Shown: positions 44,491 through 56,351, counted from the stretch's first letter. The stretch: 64,000 nt of DNA from Portulaca oleracea (GCA_029582165.1 CM055868.1:18096391-18160390), one strand, 5' to 3'. Notes: generated from the letters alone by a model not told the origin. A program made the numbers and translations.

Positions 44491-45335
44491 TGACAGAAAG
44501 GGAAGACGAATTAGGTTAAAAATGAAATGTGGGGTAAAAAGGGCCATGCAGACCAACACGACGTGCAAATCGAGGCCCAATTGCGGTCAAATTAGGTTGG
44601 CACGTTTCTGGAGGTAACCGGGTCCAGCGCAGGTCGGGTAAAACTCGACCATGCGACTTTGTATGGGCCCAAATCATTACATGTGGCACGAATCCCAATG
44701 TCGGCACATTTCCCAAGGTAACAGAGTCCAGCGCGGGTCGAGTAAAATCCGAGCGATGCGGGTCTGCACGGGCACGAATCCCAAGGTGGGAACGCTTCTC
44801 GAGGTGACCGGATCCAACGCGGGTCGGATAAAACCCAACCATGTGGGTCTGCACGGTGCTTTTTCCAAACTCGGATTTTTGGATTGATTTGCATTGGGCC
44901 GCATGCTGGCCTCGGGAAACGGGTCGTCCAGACCCACATGTTTGGTTATTTTGAGTTGTTCAACTTTAAATGACGAAAACTTTCTCATCCGACCTCCGAT
45001 TGACTTGATTCAAGTGTTGTCGGAAAGCTTGTAATGAGTACTTTAAGCTCCCAAAATGTTGAAACCCGTAGAGGTCGGTAGAAAATCGATAATTGAAGGA
45101 AATGGCTAAGGTACATGAAAAAAGGTCATTTTTTGGAAGATTTGAACGCGGAAGGGCTAGAAATGGAAATTGGCTAATGTGAAAGGCTTTTTTTTAGAGG
45201 AACTTTATTTGGGTTTTTCTTTTTGTGGATTTTTTCATCATTTATGCATTTCAAGAATACTTGGCATTTAATCTTGAATGATAATGAAAATTACATAATC
45301 ACAAAGCTGAACTATGACAAAAATCAGCATCTACA

Positions 45336-46039
45336 GTTGCATTCACCAATGCGATTACAGCTCATTAACTGTTCTTCCAAGAGAAGTAAATCATTATGCA
45401 TTCTTCAATGCACCAAAAGCCGATGCCTTAGCATAATCTTTATGTTGCAGCTGTGCATAACCCTTTATGCTTAGCATGCACTATGGGGTTTAGTGTGTGA
45501 TGTTCGCAACAACAAGAACCTTGCACATCTCATTATCACTCACTCCGAATATCATTCGAACGATTTAACATGCAAGTGACATGTGTGTGTACCTGTTTAC
45601 ACGCCCCAGTTTGTTCAGTTTAAGCAATGTCCCTAAAAGGAATCTACGCCTAGCTTACGATGTAGTTAGGCTTATAAGCTACGATGTAATTAGGCTTATA
45701 TGTATATTCCATAAAAGAGTCTTGCTTGGAACTCTTCCAATTTACAACCTCTTTGTATAAACACTAGAAGATACTAGACTGATTCTGAAAACTTTCTATG
45801 TCTTTTTTGAAATCAACATTAGCATAACATTTACACTTATCAACTCTTCAACTTTATGAAGTAAGAACATTTCCTTAGTTAAATTCATAACCTTGAGTTT
45901 GTTTACCATAATAGTAAGTGTTTCAAACCATTTGAAAATCTGACTACACATACTCAAGACATCAGCCACGTGCTACTTAGTACATATCATGGCATACATA
46001 ACCGATACTATTTCAACAGAATAGAATATGTTATTCATA
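45336..46039. other. LTR-like tail, no gene
   Basis: The stretch with AAGCAATGTCC, GTAATTAGGCTTATA twice and CCTCTTTGTATAAACACTAG reads like the transcribed end of a copia-type LTR, cut by insertion of B. I could not define ends. The remainder is AT-rich without coding potential. Confidence 0.35.
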
Positions 46040-47670
46040 TGCTCTTGGTCTTCAGATGTCAACTACATCCTGTTTTACTAAGCGATGCGCCATTGATGAT
46101 ACGATCAAATCCTAGTTGGAGTTTTGTTGAACAGATTCAGCCCAAAAAGATATGGCAAGCACTCATCAGAATATCACAAAAAATAGAATCTTCGTATGTT
46201 GGACCAAAAGACAGGTTAACAAGAACTTGTTTTGTTACCTTGATGTCACCTTGGTTGTTGAGCCATTTGAGGGTGTATGACCTGAGGTGTGGTAACAAAG
46301 TAGCTAGGCTAAGCTTCTTGACCATGAGAGTCGAGGTGATTGGTGCAACTCCCCCCCCCCCTCGATGATTACATTGCACACTTTTCCACCAATGAAGCAT
46401 CGTGATTGAAAAATCATCTCTTGTTGATCCTTGTCAAGAGGGGACTCATGAGCATGTAAACCTTCCTCAAGACAACGGAATTGACTTGTACGGGTTGTAC
46501 AGGCTTATCATCATCATCGTCGGACTTAACCCAATCTTTAACGGCCGCTTCGGGTTCTTCTTGTGCTGTTTTGAGTTCCTCATACATATCTTGAACCTCT
46601 TGAAGGGTCAAAGCCCTCCTGTTTGGACAATCTACTTGGAAGTGACCATACCATTGACACTTAAATCAATTATTTCCCTCCATCCTCTTAGGAAGCTTTG
46701 TAGGAGATGACATGGCAATTTCATTCCCCTTGTCAGTTCTAGTGGGAGGTGTGAACTTGGGAGCTTCATTCGGTTTTGGAGTGATCGGGTAGGAAGTCTG
46801 GCTAGGAGGCCGGAAGAAGGGTCGAGTAAAAGGCTTGGTGGCTACCGTATCCTTTCTTCACCTCTCAACCTTGAGAGCCAAACTACAAAGTTTGTCCACT
46901 GAGTGGTAAGGTTGTATTTCAATCTTCTCGACGATGGCGTGGTCCAATCCGTTCAAGAACCTTACCATGGTTTACTCTTTGGGCTCTTGAAGATCACTCT
47001 TCATGAGAAGTTGTTCGAACTCTTGGATATATATAGTCACTAACACTTCTCTTCTCTTGCGTAAGGATGAAGAGTTTCCTTATGATATCTTGTTTATAAA
47101 TACTAAGCAAGAATCGTCGGTTCATAAGTTGTTTCCACCTCGCCCATGAGGTGATCATGGCTCTACATTCCTTAACTCGTTAGGCTTTAACATTCTCGAA
47201 CCAAAGAGAGGCGACTTTGGTGAGCTTCAAGCTAGCGATCTTAAAAGCCTTCTCATCACTACACTCCTTAGTGTCGAAGATCCTCTCTATGGTTTGGACC
47301 CATTCAAGGTAATCATCGAGGCCGGTAGAACCATTGAACTCGGAAATTTTGATCTTGACATCATAGAATTCATCCCATGGGGTCTTTCACCTGTTTCCCG
47401 TCGACAATGTCGTCAAGGGGAGCCTCTATCATCGTCACTCGACTCAAAGGCGGAAGGAGGACGGATAGGACTGCGACTTGACCTCCTTCGTCCTTCACGA
47501 GGTTGGACTTGAAGGTGCGCAACGATTTTGTTCCCTTGAACCATGAGGGTTTCAAGAATCCTCTCAATGGAGGAGACTCGGGTTTCCATAACCGCCTCTT
47601 ATGGACTATGGCAGCAGCTTCACTCCTTTCAATTGGGATTGGTTTCATCACCCATATCAAAAAAAGAGGT
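46040..47670 (-). pseudogene. Chromovirus-type (Ty3/gypsy) gag and protease relic
   Basis: On the minus strand the retrotransposon gag domain is recognisable at about 47385-47190 (FNGSTGLDDYLEWVQTIERI, then ASLKLTKVASLWFENVKA), ending at an in-frame TAA. Further broken pieces follow: a Pro-rich linker, and a zinc-knuckle remnant GHFQVDCPNR near 46630 continuing into an acidic tail (46611-46414). The protease region follows: a VCNVIIEGG stretch near 46370, where the catalytic Asp expected in this family is Glu and a G run shifts the frame, then LKWLNNQGDIKVTKQVLVN and CHIFLG to about 46140. Polymerase is absent. Many stops and shifts make this an old fragment. Confidence 0.75.
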
Positions 47671-47761
47671 AAGGACATAATGTGTTTGGGGAATTGATGG
47701 AGTTGGGGGGTTTTCTTGTAGCTGGCTATTGTTTTGGCTGGGGTTCCTTGTGTTTTCCAAT

Positions 47762-47905
47762 CAACAATAACAATAACAATGGCAACCAACAACTCCAATC
47801 AACAACAACAAGAAGAAAGTTCCAACACAACACTACAATCCTCCAATCAACAATGATAACAACAACAATGGTTCAACAATAACAACAACAATTACTCCAA
47901 TACAT
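47762..47905. repeat. (CAA)n-rich low complexity
   Basis: CAACAACAACAATGG-type run ahead of the gag relic, in its leader. Confidence 0.85.
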
Positions 47906-47954
47906 TTAGAGATGCACAAGGGATGGGGGTTCCCAATTTCTAACTACCAGGGTT

Positions 47955-48540
47955 GTTCAAAAAACCCCACCTCGAAAAATTTCGGGTAATCGGTCGGGTA
48001 CCCGAACCAGAAAATGTTTCGACTAATCGGTTCGGATATGGGTTGACCCATTGCCAAAATCGAGCACCCGAAATTAAAATTAAAATTAAAACTAAGGTAC
48101 AAATTAAGGTCCTCTTCTTTTTGTTCCAATTTTTTGTTGTTTAATTTTGTCTTCACTAACATGTTCCTGTGAGATTCTAAAATTTTAAAAATATTAGAGT
48201 GAATATTTTAACAAGTTGATTAAAATATTCTTTAGTATGCATCCAATAACAGTTAGACGAAGGTTTGACATTGAATTTAGCATAGTGCGACAAACTTTCT
48301 TTCAAATAATAATAAAATTAGTGACTTTAATTACAATTTACAAATTGAAATTAAAAATAATAAAAGCAAAAACTCATAAAATTCGAACTAATCGGGTCCT
48401 TTGTTTAACCAGTACCCGATCTGAAACTTTCGAGTACCCGAAACTTTCGGTTACAGTTACGGTTTGAGGATATGGCTGACCAGAAGTTTTGAGTACCCAA
48501 AAACTTATCCAATTCGTTCATGTACTCGATCCATGAATAC
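47955..48540. mobile_element. Probable GC-motif MITE, hAT-like
   Basis: TCGGGTACCCGAA-type motifs at both ends surround an AT-rich centre, as in the hAT-like MITEs at 40298 and 52407. I could not fix terminal repeats or a target duplication. Confidence 0.4.
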
Positions 48541-48620
48541 TCATACTAACTACAACAACATCAAAGTAGTTGAAACCCTAGCTTTGCCTTTGAAGAAGAA
48601 ACTCAAGAAAACCCTAACCT

Positions 48621-48634
48621 TAGCTCTGATACTA
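48621..48634 (-). other. Primer binding site of the chromovirus relic
   Basis: The minus strand reads TAGTATCAGAGCTA. TATCAGAGC is the initiator tRNA-Met type. Orientation and position upstream of the gag relic agree. Confidence 0.6.
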
Positions 48635-48643
48635 GATAAAGGA

Positions 48644-49600
48644 TGCTATAGACGGGGATGGATGCTTGAGTTTAAGAATTTGATGATGAAGAAGATGAAT
48701 GCATCAACCAAAGCCAAAGATAGTTGCTTCCACACTATATATGGAATTGGAGTAAAGGAAAATCACCACCCAAGAACTATCAAACCCACCAAGAATTGAT
48801 AAAGGAATTAACCACCACAATTCTACAAAGTATTTGGATTGAAGACCACCATAATAAGATTGAGGATAAAGTAAGCAAGACTTTGAAGAAGAGAGAAGCT
48901 AGATAGAAAACACAACTTTGTGTTCAATGTCAATTAATTACCTCTTCCAAACCATTGTAAATGGTTAAATACAATGAGCCGGAAGAGGGGAGCTAAGGAT
49001 CAAATAACAAAAGACCCATGCTAAATACATTAATAACCTCATAGAGAGGCTTTACACTTCATGAAGGGTGAGGCAAAATGAGGAATACACAATAAGGGAA
49101 GAAACAAAAAGGGGGAAATTCAGAAGGTAATCCCGACTTCCCAGTTTTATCGCGGGCGTGACATGGGAGGTCACGATCGCGGCGGCTGAAGTCCCCAGAA
49201 CCGTCATGGGCGCAACCTCGCGTCACGAGCGTGACTTGACTTGGGGAAAATCTGGGCAGGAGGTCGTCAACAAGGTCGCGGTCGTGACCCCAAACGATTT
49301 CTTGGTCCAACTCTGTCAAACGCAGGGTCCTGGGCGCGACAAAAGTGTGGCGGGCACGACGTGTGCCTCAGCTCCAAAAATCTTATTGGAATGTCACGAT
49401 CGTGACAGACTCGCCCTAGTCGTAAAGTTCATTATCGCGGTCGCGACGTGCTTGTCACGGGCGCAATGCTCATCCTAATCCCAAATGTTATTCTGTCTGA
49501 GGGCTTTCACAGGCGCGACGCTAGTGTCACGGCCGCGACGCCCCTGAATTGAGGCCAAGGTTATTTTTAACCCTCTCCTTGATGACAAAACAACCAACGA
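48644..49600 (-). mobile_element. Probable LTR of the chromovirus relic
   Basis: Starts next to the primer binding site. It includes a minus-strand TATA-like CATATATAGTG near 48740 and a GC-rich stretch of repeated GGGCGCGACA/CACGATCGTGAC phrases (49145-49545). The right end is uncertain and no partner LTR is in the window. Confidence 0.4.
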
Positions 49601-49784
49601 CCTTCGGGAAGTGACGATCAAAAGCCCTCAGGATTGGTGAACACTCTCGAGTGACTCAAAGGGGCTCGAGGCCGATCCAAACTATGACCGACACGAGCTT
49701 GGGGGTCCCAGGGTTTGGAGCGAATTGGACCGCCTATTGGGTGCGACTTGACGCTACCCTCTTGGCTTGGATGGAAAGTGAGAA

Positions 49785-50030
49785 GTATGGACTTTGGGAT
49801 ACTTCAATAATTCTTAGTTTTTGTCACTTTGCCACTAAACATTCATATTTGTCAAATATTGCAATTAACATTCGAAACTTGTCAGATATGTTATTTAACT
49901 TCTAAATTTGTCAAATATGTCAAAAAAATTAACCTTGACATGTTGCTCCATGTATTTGACAAATTTTAAAAGTTAAATGACATATTAGATGAATTTCATC
50001 AAAAGCAAGACATATAAACTATAACTTCCC
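49785..50030. mobile_element. MITE-like segment, same family as 54033-54305
   Basis: TTAGTTTTTGTCACTTTGCC, ATTTGTCAAATAT and AGTTAAATGACATATTAGA match the arms of the MITE in the P450 intron. The right arm is degraded. Confidence 0.45.
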
Positions 50031-50657
50031 CCAAGACTCCTATTGTTGTCCTTGTATATTATAGTTTTTGTTTTATTTTAACTAAGACAAGACAATTAAT
50101 GAATATCTTGTTTCAATACATATGTCATTTTTCTATTTGGAAAAATTTATATAGAATAAAAATTAAGTTATTTGTCTTTCCTCTTTAATGAAACAAATAG
50201 ATTAAAAATAAGGGGGGGGGGGGAGGATTAAATAAAAGGCAAAAGCAAACCCAATCTTGATTCCGAGTATCCGAGATTCCCTCTAATTTGTGGAAGAAAT
50301 TATTTAAACAGTTAATAAATCCTTGCGTGTCATCATATCAAGGGTTGTTTAATTGTGAACCTTGCATTTTGTTTGCTATATTTCTAAATTTTTCCAACTC
50401 TCATTCTGGCTGCCTCCTTCCTATTATCCAACGTACCCTCTTAATAGCTTCCTTGCATCTCTCTGTCTCTCCCCCCTCCCCCCCTGTAATTACCCTATGC
50501 TCTCCTCCCTTGTTTTTTCTCTTGAAAAATAGCAACTCTATTTTAGAATATTGTATGCGATTAATTAATTTTGGGAGCATAGGGGTTTCTCTATAGGAAA
50601 AAAGGGAAGCACCTACACACACAACAACAAACACAAGGCCAGTACATAGACGAAAAA
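50031..50657 (+). promoter_or_regulatory. Upstream region of the WD40 gene
   Basis: AT-rich with a G run (50212-50223) and a C/T-rich patch (50455-50520, CTCTCTGTCTCTCCCCCCTC) typical of plant core promoters or leaders. No clear TATA box close to the ATG. The last 60 bases are A/C-rich, like a plant 5' leader. Exact transcription start unknown. Confidence 0.4.
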
Positions 50658-51998
50658 ATGGTGGAAACAAATGATCATGGACAAAGGCCAAAACATGCGC
50701 ATTCTGATCCTTCCCTTCCGACGATTTCTGATGAATCGGACTCAACAGCCCGTGAAAGTTGCTTTTCGTCGTCATATGGAAACTCATTCATCGACGATCC
50801 AGGAAGGTTGAGTGCGGAGATGTCTCCTATGATGATGTCTCCGTGGAACCAAGTCTCACCCTTCACCAAATCCCCTTGGTCAAGTACCGACCCTGGAAGT
50901 GGATCCATGGATGAGGCAACGCAACCGAATGCCCTAATCGGGTCCCTAGTTCGAGAAGAAGGCCACATCTACTCCCTTGCAACAAAGGGAGACTTATTGT
51001 ACACCGGGTCTGACAGCAAAAACATTCGTGTATGGAAGAACTTGAAGGAGTACGCTGGGTTCAAGTCCACCTCTGGATTAGTCAAGGCCATTGTCATCAT
51101 AGGTGATAAGATCTTCACAGGTCACCAGGACGGGAAGATTCGTGTTTGGAAGATCTCTCCTAAGAAGCCTAACGTCCATAAACGGTTTGGATCCTTACCA
51201 ACCTTGAAGGACGTACTCAAGTCATCCTTCAAACCTAGCAACTACGTAGAGGTGAAGAGGCACCGTAGTACTTTATGGCTAAAACACTCGGATGCAATAT
51301 CATGCCTTAGCTTAAGTGATGATCAGAAGTTGTTGTACTCGGCATCATGGGACAAGACATTCAAGGTGTGGCGGATATCCAACTCCAAGTGCCTCGAGTC
51401 TGTCACAGCACACGACGATGCAGTCAACTCAGTCGTGGCCAGCGCAGAGGGGCTTGTCTTTACTGGCTCAGCAGATGGCACGGTTAAAGTATGGCGAAGG
51501 GAAATGCAAGGCAAGGGAGCCAAACATTTCTTTGTCCAAACCCTACTCAAACAAGAGTGCGCCGTGACTGCCTTAGCCGCTAACCCTGATAGCACGCTTG
51601 TTTACGCCGGCTCTAGTGATGGGATGGTCAACTTTTGGGAAAGGGAGAATAACTTGGCCCATGGTGGCGTTCTAAAAGGGCATAAGTTGGCCATCCTTTG
51701 TCTGGTAGCTCGTAACAAGGTTGTGTTTAGTGGGTCCGCGGATAAGACGATTTGTGTGTGGAAAAGGCATGGGACTGTGCACACTTGTGTCTCAGTCCTG
51801 TCAGGTCACACGGGGCCTGTTAAATGCCTGGCTGTAGAGGACGACAAGGAGTCCAAAGATCAGCGATACATCATTTATAGCGGTAGCTTAGATAAGTCCG
51901 TCAAGGTGTGGAATGTTTCAGATCAGGACATGTCACAGCAGGTGATGGACTTGGAATCTGCACCTGATTCAATGCGATCTGGGGTTAGTTCCAATTGA
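50658..51998 (+). CDS. JINGUBANG-like WD40 repeat protein
   Basis: An intact, single-exon 446-codon gene. The ATG has A at -3 and G at +4. The N-terminal 90 residues are Ser/Pro-rich and probably disordered. Seven WD40 repeats follow (about residues 93-126, 131-164, 203-238, 242-280, 291-327, 333-368 and 375-420), each ending in a WD-like dipeptide such as IRVWK, FKVWR, VKVWR, NFWER, ICVWK or VKVWN, enough for one seven-bladed propeller. Phrases [14 protein letters not shown] and [13 protein letters not shown] are typical of the plant JINGUBANG family; the Arabidopsis founder restrains pollen germination and affects jasmonate synthesis. This family is usually intronless, as here. Propellers act as binding platforms, so no enzymatic role is expected. 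Family assignment is firm; the specific role in this plant is inference. Confidence 0.93.
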   Translation: MVETNDHGQRPKHAHSDPSLPTISDESDSTARESCFSSSYGNSFIDDPGRLSAEMSPMMMSPWNQVSPFTKSPWSSTDPGSGSMDEATQPNALIGSLVREEGHIYSLATKGDLLYTGSDSKNIRVWKNLKEYAGFKSTSGLVKAIVIIGDKIFTGHQDGKIRVWKISPKKPNVHKRFGSLPTLKDVLKSSFKPSNYVEVKRHRSTLWLKHSDAISCLSLSDDQKLLYSASWDKTFKVWRISNSKCLESVTAHDDAVNSVVASAEGLVFTGSADGTVKVWRREMQGKGAKHFFVQTLLKQECAVTALAANPDSTLVYAGSSDGMVNFWERENNLAHGGVLKGHKLAILCLVARNKVVFSGSADKTICVWKRHGTVHTCVSVLSGHTGPVKCLAVEDDKESKDQRYIIYSGSLDKSVKVWNVSDQDMSQQVMDLESAPDSMRSGVSSN

Positions 51999-52406
51999 CA
52001 GCATTTAGTTGGGGCTTTTTGAACATCCTCACCACTGATAGAGGCAAATTTTATCCTATATCTTTAAGGATATGCTCCAACTTGCAATTGTTCATGTATG
52101 TTGACTGCAGAATTGTCCATAAATTGTTCATATGGTTTATTGTGGCACATGTATCCATGAATATCTGTCTATATGTTTGAGTAGATGTTCTTTGGTGTAC
52201 GGTATATAAAACTTTTTATCAAAGGTAAATTGACATGAAATTAAAGCACTGATGAGATTTAGTTTTTCACCTCACTAATCGCCCTTCGACATCAAACATT
52301 CAATGCATGATGTTGGTGCTGTGACCATTTGACTCTTCAAGAGACTAATGAAATAAATGGAGTTATGGATTATACCGTAGAACTCATGATTCTTATATGT
52401 TGCACG
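51999..52406 (+). other. 3' flank of the WD40 gene
   Basis: T-rich, with TATATGTTTGAG and TATATAAAAC, a plausible 3' UTR. An AATAAA-like hexamer occurs within GAAATAAATGG near 52348. Nothing else seen. Confidence 0.4.
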
Positions 52407-52699
52407 TAGCCGTGGCAAAAGTTCGGGTAAATTCGGGTCGGACATATTCGGATAATGTCAAAATTCGGACGAGAATTTCATGTTCGGACTCGGTTTAATT
52501 TTGGATTGACCCGGGCTGGACAATTCGGACAAGGCAAAAATCGAGTTTGGACAATAGAAAGAAAGAGAAATTTTATGTCCGAATATTCGGTCAATTCAGT
52601 CAATATCAAAATTCGGACGAAAAATCTATGTCGAAACCCGATTTTTTCCGGGTCGGACAATTTGAATAATTCGAGTCGGACGAAATTTTGCGAGCGCTA
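52407..52699. mobile_element. MITE, hAT-like, 293 bp, perfect 8-bp duplication GTTGCACG
   Basis: Ends TAGCCGTGGCAAAA and, inverted, TAGCGCTCGCAAAA. GTTGCACG is at 52399-52406 and 52700-52707. The interior is rich in TTCGGACGA and TTCGGGT. No coding. Confidence 0.88.
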
Positions 52700-52707
52700 G
52701 TTGCACG

Positions 52708-53230
52708 ACCTTTAGTCAGGATGAGTAACAAATATTATTAGGTACGGTAGAAGTGGATAGATATGGGGTAAAAGGGGTCTCCAGACCTTCCCCTTGCCTT
52801 TAACCCAAAGTTGATTTTACAATAGTAATCTAGATTAATAAATGTCACTATCAGAATATTCAGATTCTATTTATATAGGCAAACAGCTCTACCAATATCT
52901 CATTTTGTTATAACCATATATACATGCAAGCATCTCCCTCAACCTTTTTGTGTAAGCTTCTTTTACTCCTAATAATCAAAACATCACAGCAAGAATCGCA
53001 ATGTAGAAGGGAATGAGCAACTCCAAGAAGAAAGAGCATCCACTCAAATTGACAACCCTTATAATCGAATTGAGCAAACTCAGAAAAAAAATATAAGTCA
53101 GTTCAATTTGAGCAACCTAGACAGGCATAGCATCCATATAAAAAATGTTACTGAAACGTAATTGAGCAAAACAGACAGTAACATGACTGAATCATGCCAA
53201 AATGGCAAACATATGTGATAAATTTGAAGC
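52708..53230. other. Intergenic, no feature seen
   Basis: AT-rich DNA downstream of the P450 fragment. I searched its minus strand for the missing haem-binding loop (FxxGxRxCxG) and found nothing. Confidence 0.5.
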
Positions 53231-54032
53231 CTAATTTTGATTGAGACCAAAGTCAGATGGAGAAGGAGAACAGCAGAGAAACTCAGATGGCTCACTCCAC
53301 ACCCTTGGATCTCGTTGTATCTTGTACATATTCACCATCACGCGACTGCCTTTGGGCACATGGTAGCCAGCTATGGTGCAGTCGCCGAGTGCTAGGTGTT
53401 GAGCTGAGAGGAGTGATGGGGGGTATAGCCTCAGTGCTTCCTTCACCACCGCTTGGAGGTACGGCAACTTCACAATGTCTGGTTTGGTCACTAGACGATC
53501 CTTGCCAATCTGGACGTCAAGCTCCGCTTGTGCCTGTTTTAAGCACTTGGGATGATTTACAAGGAGTGCCATTGTCCATGTTAGTGTTGTTGCTGTTGTA
53601 TCACTCCCTCCTGCAATCAAATTCTTCAACCATTTTCAAAACTAAGTTAATGCCAACCCTTTTGCGTGTTAGGGTTGACATGTTACTAATTTTCAAAATA
53701 AGTCTACTATTAGGAATAATTTAAAAAATTGTTGACAACTTGAAATAGGTAAAAGTTAAAGCCTACCAAATGAAATTTCTCAAAAATTTATCTCCTTTTC
53801 CTCTGTTTAATTATAAAAAAGTAGGACAACTCCATTTGGAGTGACCCCATTGACAAATAACAATGCAAGAGAGAGAAACCTCAATTTTTTTTAGAGAAAT
53901 TTATGTGAGAAAATGAGTACCCCATTTGACGTACTCCCTAAAAATGATAGTCTAATTCCAAAATTGGTTTATCAATCCTACAAGCTATAGATGGTAAGAG
54001 TAACGAAAATGAACTAAATGAATAGGATGCCG

Positions 54033-54305
54033 GATCATTCTTAATTTTTGTATGTTTTGTCACTAAACTTTTAAATTAAATTTGTCAAATATGCACTTAA
54101 CTTCTATAATTTCTCAAAAATGCCACATGGAGACACAGTTTAAGGTTATGTTTTTCGACATTTCCGAAAAATTTTAAAAATTAAGTGGCATATTTGAAAA
54201 ATTTTAGAAACTAAATGGTAAATTTTTACAAATATTAGAAGTTAAGTGACATATATGTCAAATTTAAAAGTGCAATGACAAAACTGACAAAAATTAAAAA
54301 CGGTG
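54033..54305. mobile_element. MITE in the P450 intron, ~270 bp
   Basis: Arms TTAATTTTTGTATGTTTTGT and, inverted, TTAATTTTTGTCAGTTTTGT extend for about 80 bp each, with TTTGTCAAATATG sub-repeats. No clear target duplication. Related to 49785-50030. Confidence 0.65.
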
Positions 54306-54945
54306 TGGGACCCACATCACTTAACTGTAACCCATGTTACTAAAATACGATGCAAGAATTAACCCATAAAATATCTTACGTGTTTTATTCGGCAAAAATA
54401 CGGTCAATTATTTGTTGATATAAACATTGACTTTTTACTAAACCTGGCACTCCGAAAAATTCGCGGTTTATAAGGTACCTTTTTATTCGGGAGCACTAAT
54501 TAAATCCTGTAATTAATGAATTTATGTCATTGATCTTTGCTATCCCCATTAAAAATAAATAGTTTATGTATTAAATGCGCATTAAATGTTATAATTCACC
54601 AAAGTCAAAAAAATACATTTTTATTCAATAGTCTCGATAGAAAATGAATTCACCATTTTTAAACATTTAATTCATCCATAAGTGTTTTACAGATTATTAT
54701 GGAAATTTTGGAAGGAAATTTTTATCATTCATGGGAAAAAATTTTCCTTACTATCTCCTAACGAAAATTTGAGTAGGAAAATCTTTAAAATTGTGGGCTC
54801 CTACAAAAAAAACTTTACAGTCAATGTACAATCAAAGATGAAAAAATAAATTAACTTGAAAAAATTACATGTTTTTTCAGAGTTTTTGATCAAATGGGCG
54901 GACGCAAAACATATTTTACCAGAGACTAACCAAAGCCGAAAGGAG
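54306..54945 (-). other. P450 intron, AT-rich
   Basis: No feature seen beyond AT richness and short homopolymers. Confidence 0.5.
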
Positions 54946-55125
54946 AAAACGGGCACTACTGTTAAGTTGTAACGCTTACTCTATCACGATATAAGTCATT
55001 ATCAACATAACGGACTTCACATGCTCTAGTACAGGAAACGGGGCACTACTGCATCTCTTACGGACTACGTCACGATATAAGTCATTATCAACATAACCGA
55101 TCTCACATGCTCTATTACAGAAAAC
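54946..55125. repeat. ~88-bp direct duplication
   Basis: CGATATAAGTCATTATCAAC plus ATAAC and CACATGCTCTA.TACAG occurs at 54979-55036 and 55073-55125, with GGGCACTACTG before each copy. Two units, about 94 bp apart, some 85-90% identical by eye. Confidence 0.75.
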
Positions 55126-55650
55126 TTTCACAAGTTGCGTTTTTTTTAATCAATTTGGTTGTTTCGACATTTTTGCACCAGTATGGCAGTATTGGATCTG
55201 TCATGACCTTAAAAAACAACTTTGCGTCCTAGCTAGTATCCCACTAAAATACCAAAGCAAATATATTAATGACTAAAAAACAATTCAAAAACCTTACAAA
55301 AAGAATATATTTGGCTAAAGCTTACCAAAACGTTAAATTGATCATGTAATTTATGAAATGTATAGTCAATATGCAGTAAAATTTGACCTAAGAATAATAT
55401 GACTATGACAGTACCTAGTATAATCAAGATTATTTTATATATACACAGACATGTGCATATATAAAAAGGTACTAGTATAAGCAAATCTTATTTTACGAAA
55501 CGTCTCAATAAATGAGGGTTTAGGAAATCCCACCACAAAGGTATAATATAAGCAAAACTTATCTTATATCTTTGTGGTCGCTCATTTCCTCGAACTTCAC
55601 TTACGAGGACGCTTTGTACAATGGTAATATAGACTACCATTATATATATA
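55126..55650 (-). other. P450 intron, no further feature
   Basis: AT-rich. Two similar TATAAGCAAAACTTATCTT / TATAAGCAAATCTTATTTT phrases lie at 55475-55495 and 55548-55568. Not coding. Confidence 0.45.
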
Positions 55651-55652
55651 TA

Positions 55653-55910
55653 CTCCCTCTGTTCCATATTAATTGTCATAATTTTGACTTTCACGGTCTC
55701 CAATATCACTATTTAATTGATAATTTCTTACATAATATGTTATTAACAATTGCAATATTATACTTGTATGATAGTATTTTTCGTTACAAATCTAAAGATA
55801 GTAATTTTATATTGCAATTCATTGTATATATTGAAAAATTTAAGGTCAATAATTTTTGGAGTTTGACTGCACAATTTCCAAAGACGACAATTAATATGGA
55901 ACGGAGGGAG
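55653..55910. mobile_element. Stowaway-type MITE (Tc1/mariner), 258 bp
   Basis: Starts CTCCCTCTGTTCC and ends with the inverse of CTCCCTCCGTTCC. About 25-bp inverted ends, flanked by TA on both sides. This is the classic plant Stowaway signature. Confidence 0.92.
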
Positions 55911-55942
<32 letters not shown>

Positions 55943-56088
55943 ATTCTACTTCAAGTCTGCAAACAAATAGTAACCATCATAAAAATATTTTATTTTACCC
56001 AAATCCAAGATTTGCTTTACTAGTTGTCAAAGAGGAGTTACCCGCAAATATTCCTTGAGCACCTTGTTTTTAGCTCCAGCAAAAACTA

Positions 56089-56351
56089 GGCCAGTTCTTT
56101 TATACGGTTAGCTGCGGTGCGGTGGAAATGTGGGGGATTGTAGTGGATTAGGAAAAGTTGTGGTGAATTGTGGTGGGTTAGAGAAAGTTGTGGTGAGCTG
56201 TGGTGGAATATGAAAATTTTAACTTTTAATAAAAAGATAAATTAAATTAGAAAAAATAGATTCCGGAGAGTTGTGGTGGATCGTAGTGGAATATGGAAAG
56301 TTGCGGTGTGATGTGGCACCGCAGCCTGCCAGTTGTATAAAAGAACGGGGC
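56089..56351. mobile_element. MITE with GGCC..GTTCTTTTATAC ends, 263 bp
   Basis: Left end GGCCAGTTCTTTTATAC, right end inverted GGCCCCGTTCTTTTATAC. The interior is GTGGTG-rich at both sides. CTA/TTA flanks could be a degraded 3-bp duplication (PIF/Harbinger style). A second copy lies at 59727 onwards. Confidence 0.7.

Larger units (their letters stand above)
43077..45335 (-). mobile_element. Element B: 5' LTR, complete, 2.26 kb
   Basis: In sense orientation it starts TGTAGATGCTGA (45335 leftwards) and ends ...GGTCTTACA before the primer binding site. It contains a GC-rich segment (43275-43450, 43610-43830), a GAA run (44371-44416), a TATA box (44481-44490) and the GGGTCCAGCGCGGGTCGGG repeats (44600-44860). 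It aligns with 9700-11000. Confidence 0.8.

Noticed and set aside
50675..51784. Minus-strand frames within the WD40 gene
   Set aside because: Antisense shadows of a strongly supported coding region.
53257..53724. Plus-strand frame of 155 codons opposite P450 exon 2
   Set aside because: Antisense of the exon carrying the I- and K-helix motifs; no similarity to known proteins.
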